The translations under genes and the position numbers were made by a program. A DNA stretch of 64,000 bases from a virus. Location: the IMG/VR virus record IMGVR_UViG_3300006931_000002, positions 1-64,000 of that record. One strand, written 5' to 3'. Positions 62,730 to 64,000 of this stretch are shown piece after piece. The notes below the pieces were generated by a model. The model was not told the origin of the DNA, ran no database searches, and saw nothing but the letters and a program-made list of their open reading frames with translations. The stretch's first letter is position 1. Every line of letters starts with the position of its first letter.

Positions 62730-63046
62730 CCGCCGTCTTCCCCGAGGCGGGTACCGGCTGGGACCCGTGGGCCGACTTCGACGCCTTCGAGGAACTGTTG
62801 ACCGCCACTTCCGATCCCGTCCCACCGATGCGCACCGTCGACGTTGACGGGGTGCCGATGGTCCCAGCAGCCCGGCTGGAGGCGGCGTACGCGATGGTCG
62901 CCCGGCTGGCCGACGAGAACCGCCGCCGCGTCGGTGATCTGACCATCGCCAGGTCCACGCGGCTGGTCGACGTCGAGGCCGACGCGATGGTCCTCGCGCT
63001 GGACCTGATCCGCGGGTATCTAGCCGAACCCGATGGCGACTCGTAG
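62726..63046 (+). CDS. Helical hypothetical protein
   Basis: 106 residues from GTG 62726. TVDVDGVPMVPAARLEAAYA and helix RLADENRRRVGDLTIARSTR. Overlaps the HNH gene start by 14 bases. Function unknown. Confidence 0.6.
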   Translation: MTAVFPEAGTGWDPWADFDAFEELLTATSDPVPPMRTVDVDGVPMVPAARLEAAYAMVARLADENRRRVGDLTIARSTRLVDVEADAMVLALDLIRGYLAEPDGDS

Positions 63047-63383
63047 TAGGGCGACGAAAGAGCGGATGATCGCTCAGGCTGGCGGGCTGTGCTCCTACTG
63101 TCGAGTGCAGCCCGCCGACCATCTTGACCACATCGTCCCCAGGTCCCGGGGTGGGTCGAACGCGATGTCGAACCTGACCCCGGCGTGCCACGAGTGCGGC
63201 CAGTCGAAGGCTGATCTGACCGTCCACGACTGGGCGCTGGTCCTGGCCGCTGAGATCGTCGCGGCAAGGCCGCCGACACGGCCCGCCTGGCGCTGGAACC
63301 CGCGGCGACTACGACATCTGCGGGCAAGCCACCGTGCAGCGAACCTGTCAGTGCAATCTTCGGCAAGACGAAGATGGATCTAA
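63033..63383 (+). CDS. HNH endonuclease
   Basis: 116 residues. CSYCRVQPADHLDHIVPRSR followed by GGSNAMSNLTPACHECGQSK: two zinc C-x2-C pairs around the HNH core (DHI, N, then the late residue usually Asn is Gly-Gln). Basic C-terminus. In phages such proteins act as nickases in packaging or as homing enzymes. It lies immediately before the integrase; if the genome circularises, the packaging genes may be near. Confidence 0.85.
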   Translation: MATRSRATKERMIAQAGGLCSYCRVQPADHLDHIVPRSRGGSNAMSNLTPACHECGQSKADLTVHDWALVLAAEIVAARPPTRPAWRWNPRRLRHLRASHRAANLSVQSSARRRWI

Positions 63384-63412
63384 CAGGTTGGGGCGCGGCA
63401 TGATGTAGGGCC

Positions 63413-64000
63413 GTGCAGCCCAAGACCAACCGCGCCCTGAAACGCATCGTCATCTACTGCCGCATCTCCCAGGACCGCACAGGCGCGGGACTGGGCGTCG
63501 AACGGCAAGACGCCGCATGCAGGGAACTGCTCGCCCGGCTCGGCTTCACAGAGGCAGAGATCGCCGCCGCCGTGGTACTCATCGACAACGACATGTCTGC
63601 GACCAGGCGTCGCAAACCCCGGCCTGGCTATCGGCGCCTGCTCGAAGGGCTGCGGCAGCGCCAGTGGGATGTCCTCGCCACCTTGCACAACGACCGGCTG
63701 CTTCGGAACAACCGGGAGCTGGAAGACTTCATCGCCGTCGTCGAAGCGAACCCGCTGCGGATCGTCACCGTCCTTGCCGGCGAGTATGACCTGGCGACGG
63801 CGACGGGCAGGATGACAGCCCGCATCGTGGGCGCGGTCGCACAGAAGGAAGCCGAGCAGGAAGCCGAACGGCTTCGGGAGCAGAGAAGGCAGGCAGCCGA
63901 GATGGGGCGGCTACATGGCGGCCGGCGACCGTTCGGCTGGGGTGCAGAAGTCGGCAAAGGTACAGACGGGGCGCCGCTGATTGACCGGTCGCGGCCACAT
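63413..64000 (+). CDS. Large serine integrase (N-terminal part, cut by window end)
   Basis: GTG 63413, 196 codons to the edge with no stop. Catalytic domain of serine recombinases: IVIYCRISQDRTGAGLGVER with the active serine in YCRIS, DNDMSATRRRKPRPGY, LATLHNDRLLRN, ATATGRMTARIVGAVAQKEA, then the start of the recombinase domain (GGRRPFGWG). It integrates the element at an attachment site. The DNA-binding zinc and coiled-coil parts lie outside. Confidence 0.92.
   Translation, partial: MQPKTNRALKRIVIYCRISQDRTGAGLGVERQDAACRELLARLGFTEAEIAAAVVLIDNDMSATRRRKPRPGYRRLLEGLRQRQWDVLATLHNDRLLRNNRELEDFIAVVEANPLRIVTVLAGEYDLATATGRMTARIVGAVAQKEAEQEAERLREQRRQAAEMGRLHGGRRPFGWGAEVGKGTDGAPLIDRSRPH

Noticed and set aside
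63384-63412. attP core next to the integrase start
   Set aside because: Only 29 bases without dyad symmetry; the core cannot be recognised without the host junctions or the downstream side of the gene.

Overview
The window reads as one temperate actinobacteriophage, prophage or phage-plasmid of a high-GC, probably mycelial actinomycete. Supporting signs are the GC-rich coding sequence, many GTG and TTG starts, ATGA/GTGA/TGATG gene overlaps, a WhiB regulator, a GntR regulator of the kind found on Streptomyces plasmids, and a TraB-like FtsK/SpoIIIE translocase. No rRNA, tRNA or CRISPR array was seen. The left edge cuts a structural gene and the right edge cuts a serine integrase. Terminase, portal and capsid genes must lie outside the window.

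Layout. 1-13.7 kb (+): tail module with tail completion proteins, tail tube, a -1 frameshifted tail assembly chaperone, tape measure, a 1465-residue multidomain tail tip protein, small membrane/coiled-coil proteins and a free beta-helix spike. 13.8-17.9 kb: a divergent RHH-type regulator, then a lysis cassette (+) with GH25 endolysin, S53 sedolisin, HNH lipoprotein and r1t-like holin. 17.9-22.7 kb (-): small phage proteins. 22.8-30.6 kb (mostly -): a transfer-like module with FtsK/TraB-type translocase, NlpC/P60+SLT wall hydrolase, a DUF2637-like membrane protein, a run of tiny membrane proteins and WhiB. 30.8-42.9 kb (mostly -): accessory small genes, including DUF3560, DUF6011/SWIM, DUF4326 and SLOG families, with one gene split by an IS200/IS605 element (tnpA + tnpB). 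43.1-56.2 kb (+): early/replication operon with an initiator carrying internal iterons, DnaC-like loader, DnaB, SF2 helicase, SSB, a ParB-like protein and many small genes. 56.2-64 kb: lipoprotein, AlpA-like excisionase, a second initiator-like protein, GntR regulator, a train of micro-genes, an HNH nuclease and the serine integrase.

Inference on how it works: the tail and lysis genes give a siphovirus-like virion. The initiator, loader, DnaB and SSB give autonomous replication. The integrase and excisionase-like protein give lysogeny. The translocase, wall hydrolase, Spd-like membrane proteins and GntR resemble the relaxase-independent double-stranded DNA transfer systems of Streptomyces plasmids and integrative elements, so the element may spread both as virions and by mycelial conjugation. 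A dense array of a TGCGGA hexamer across the translocase and hydrolase genes is the best candidate for its DNA recognition locus. Protein families are assigned from motifs read by eye, and most small genes have no recognisable function.
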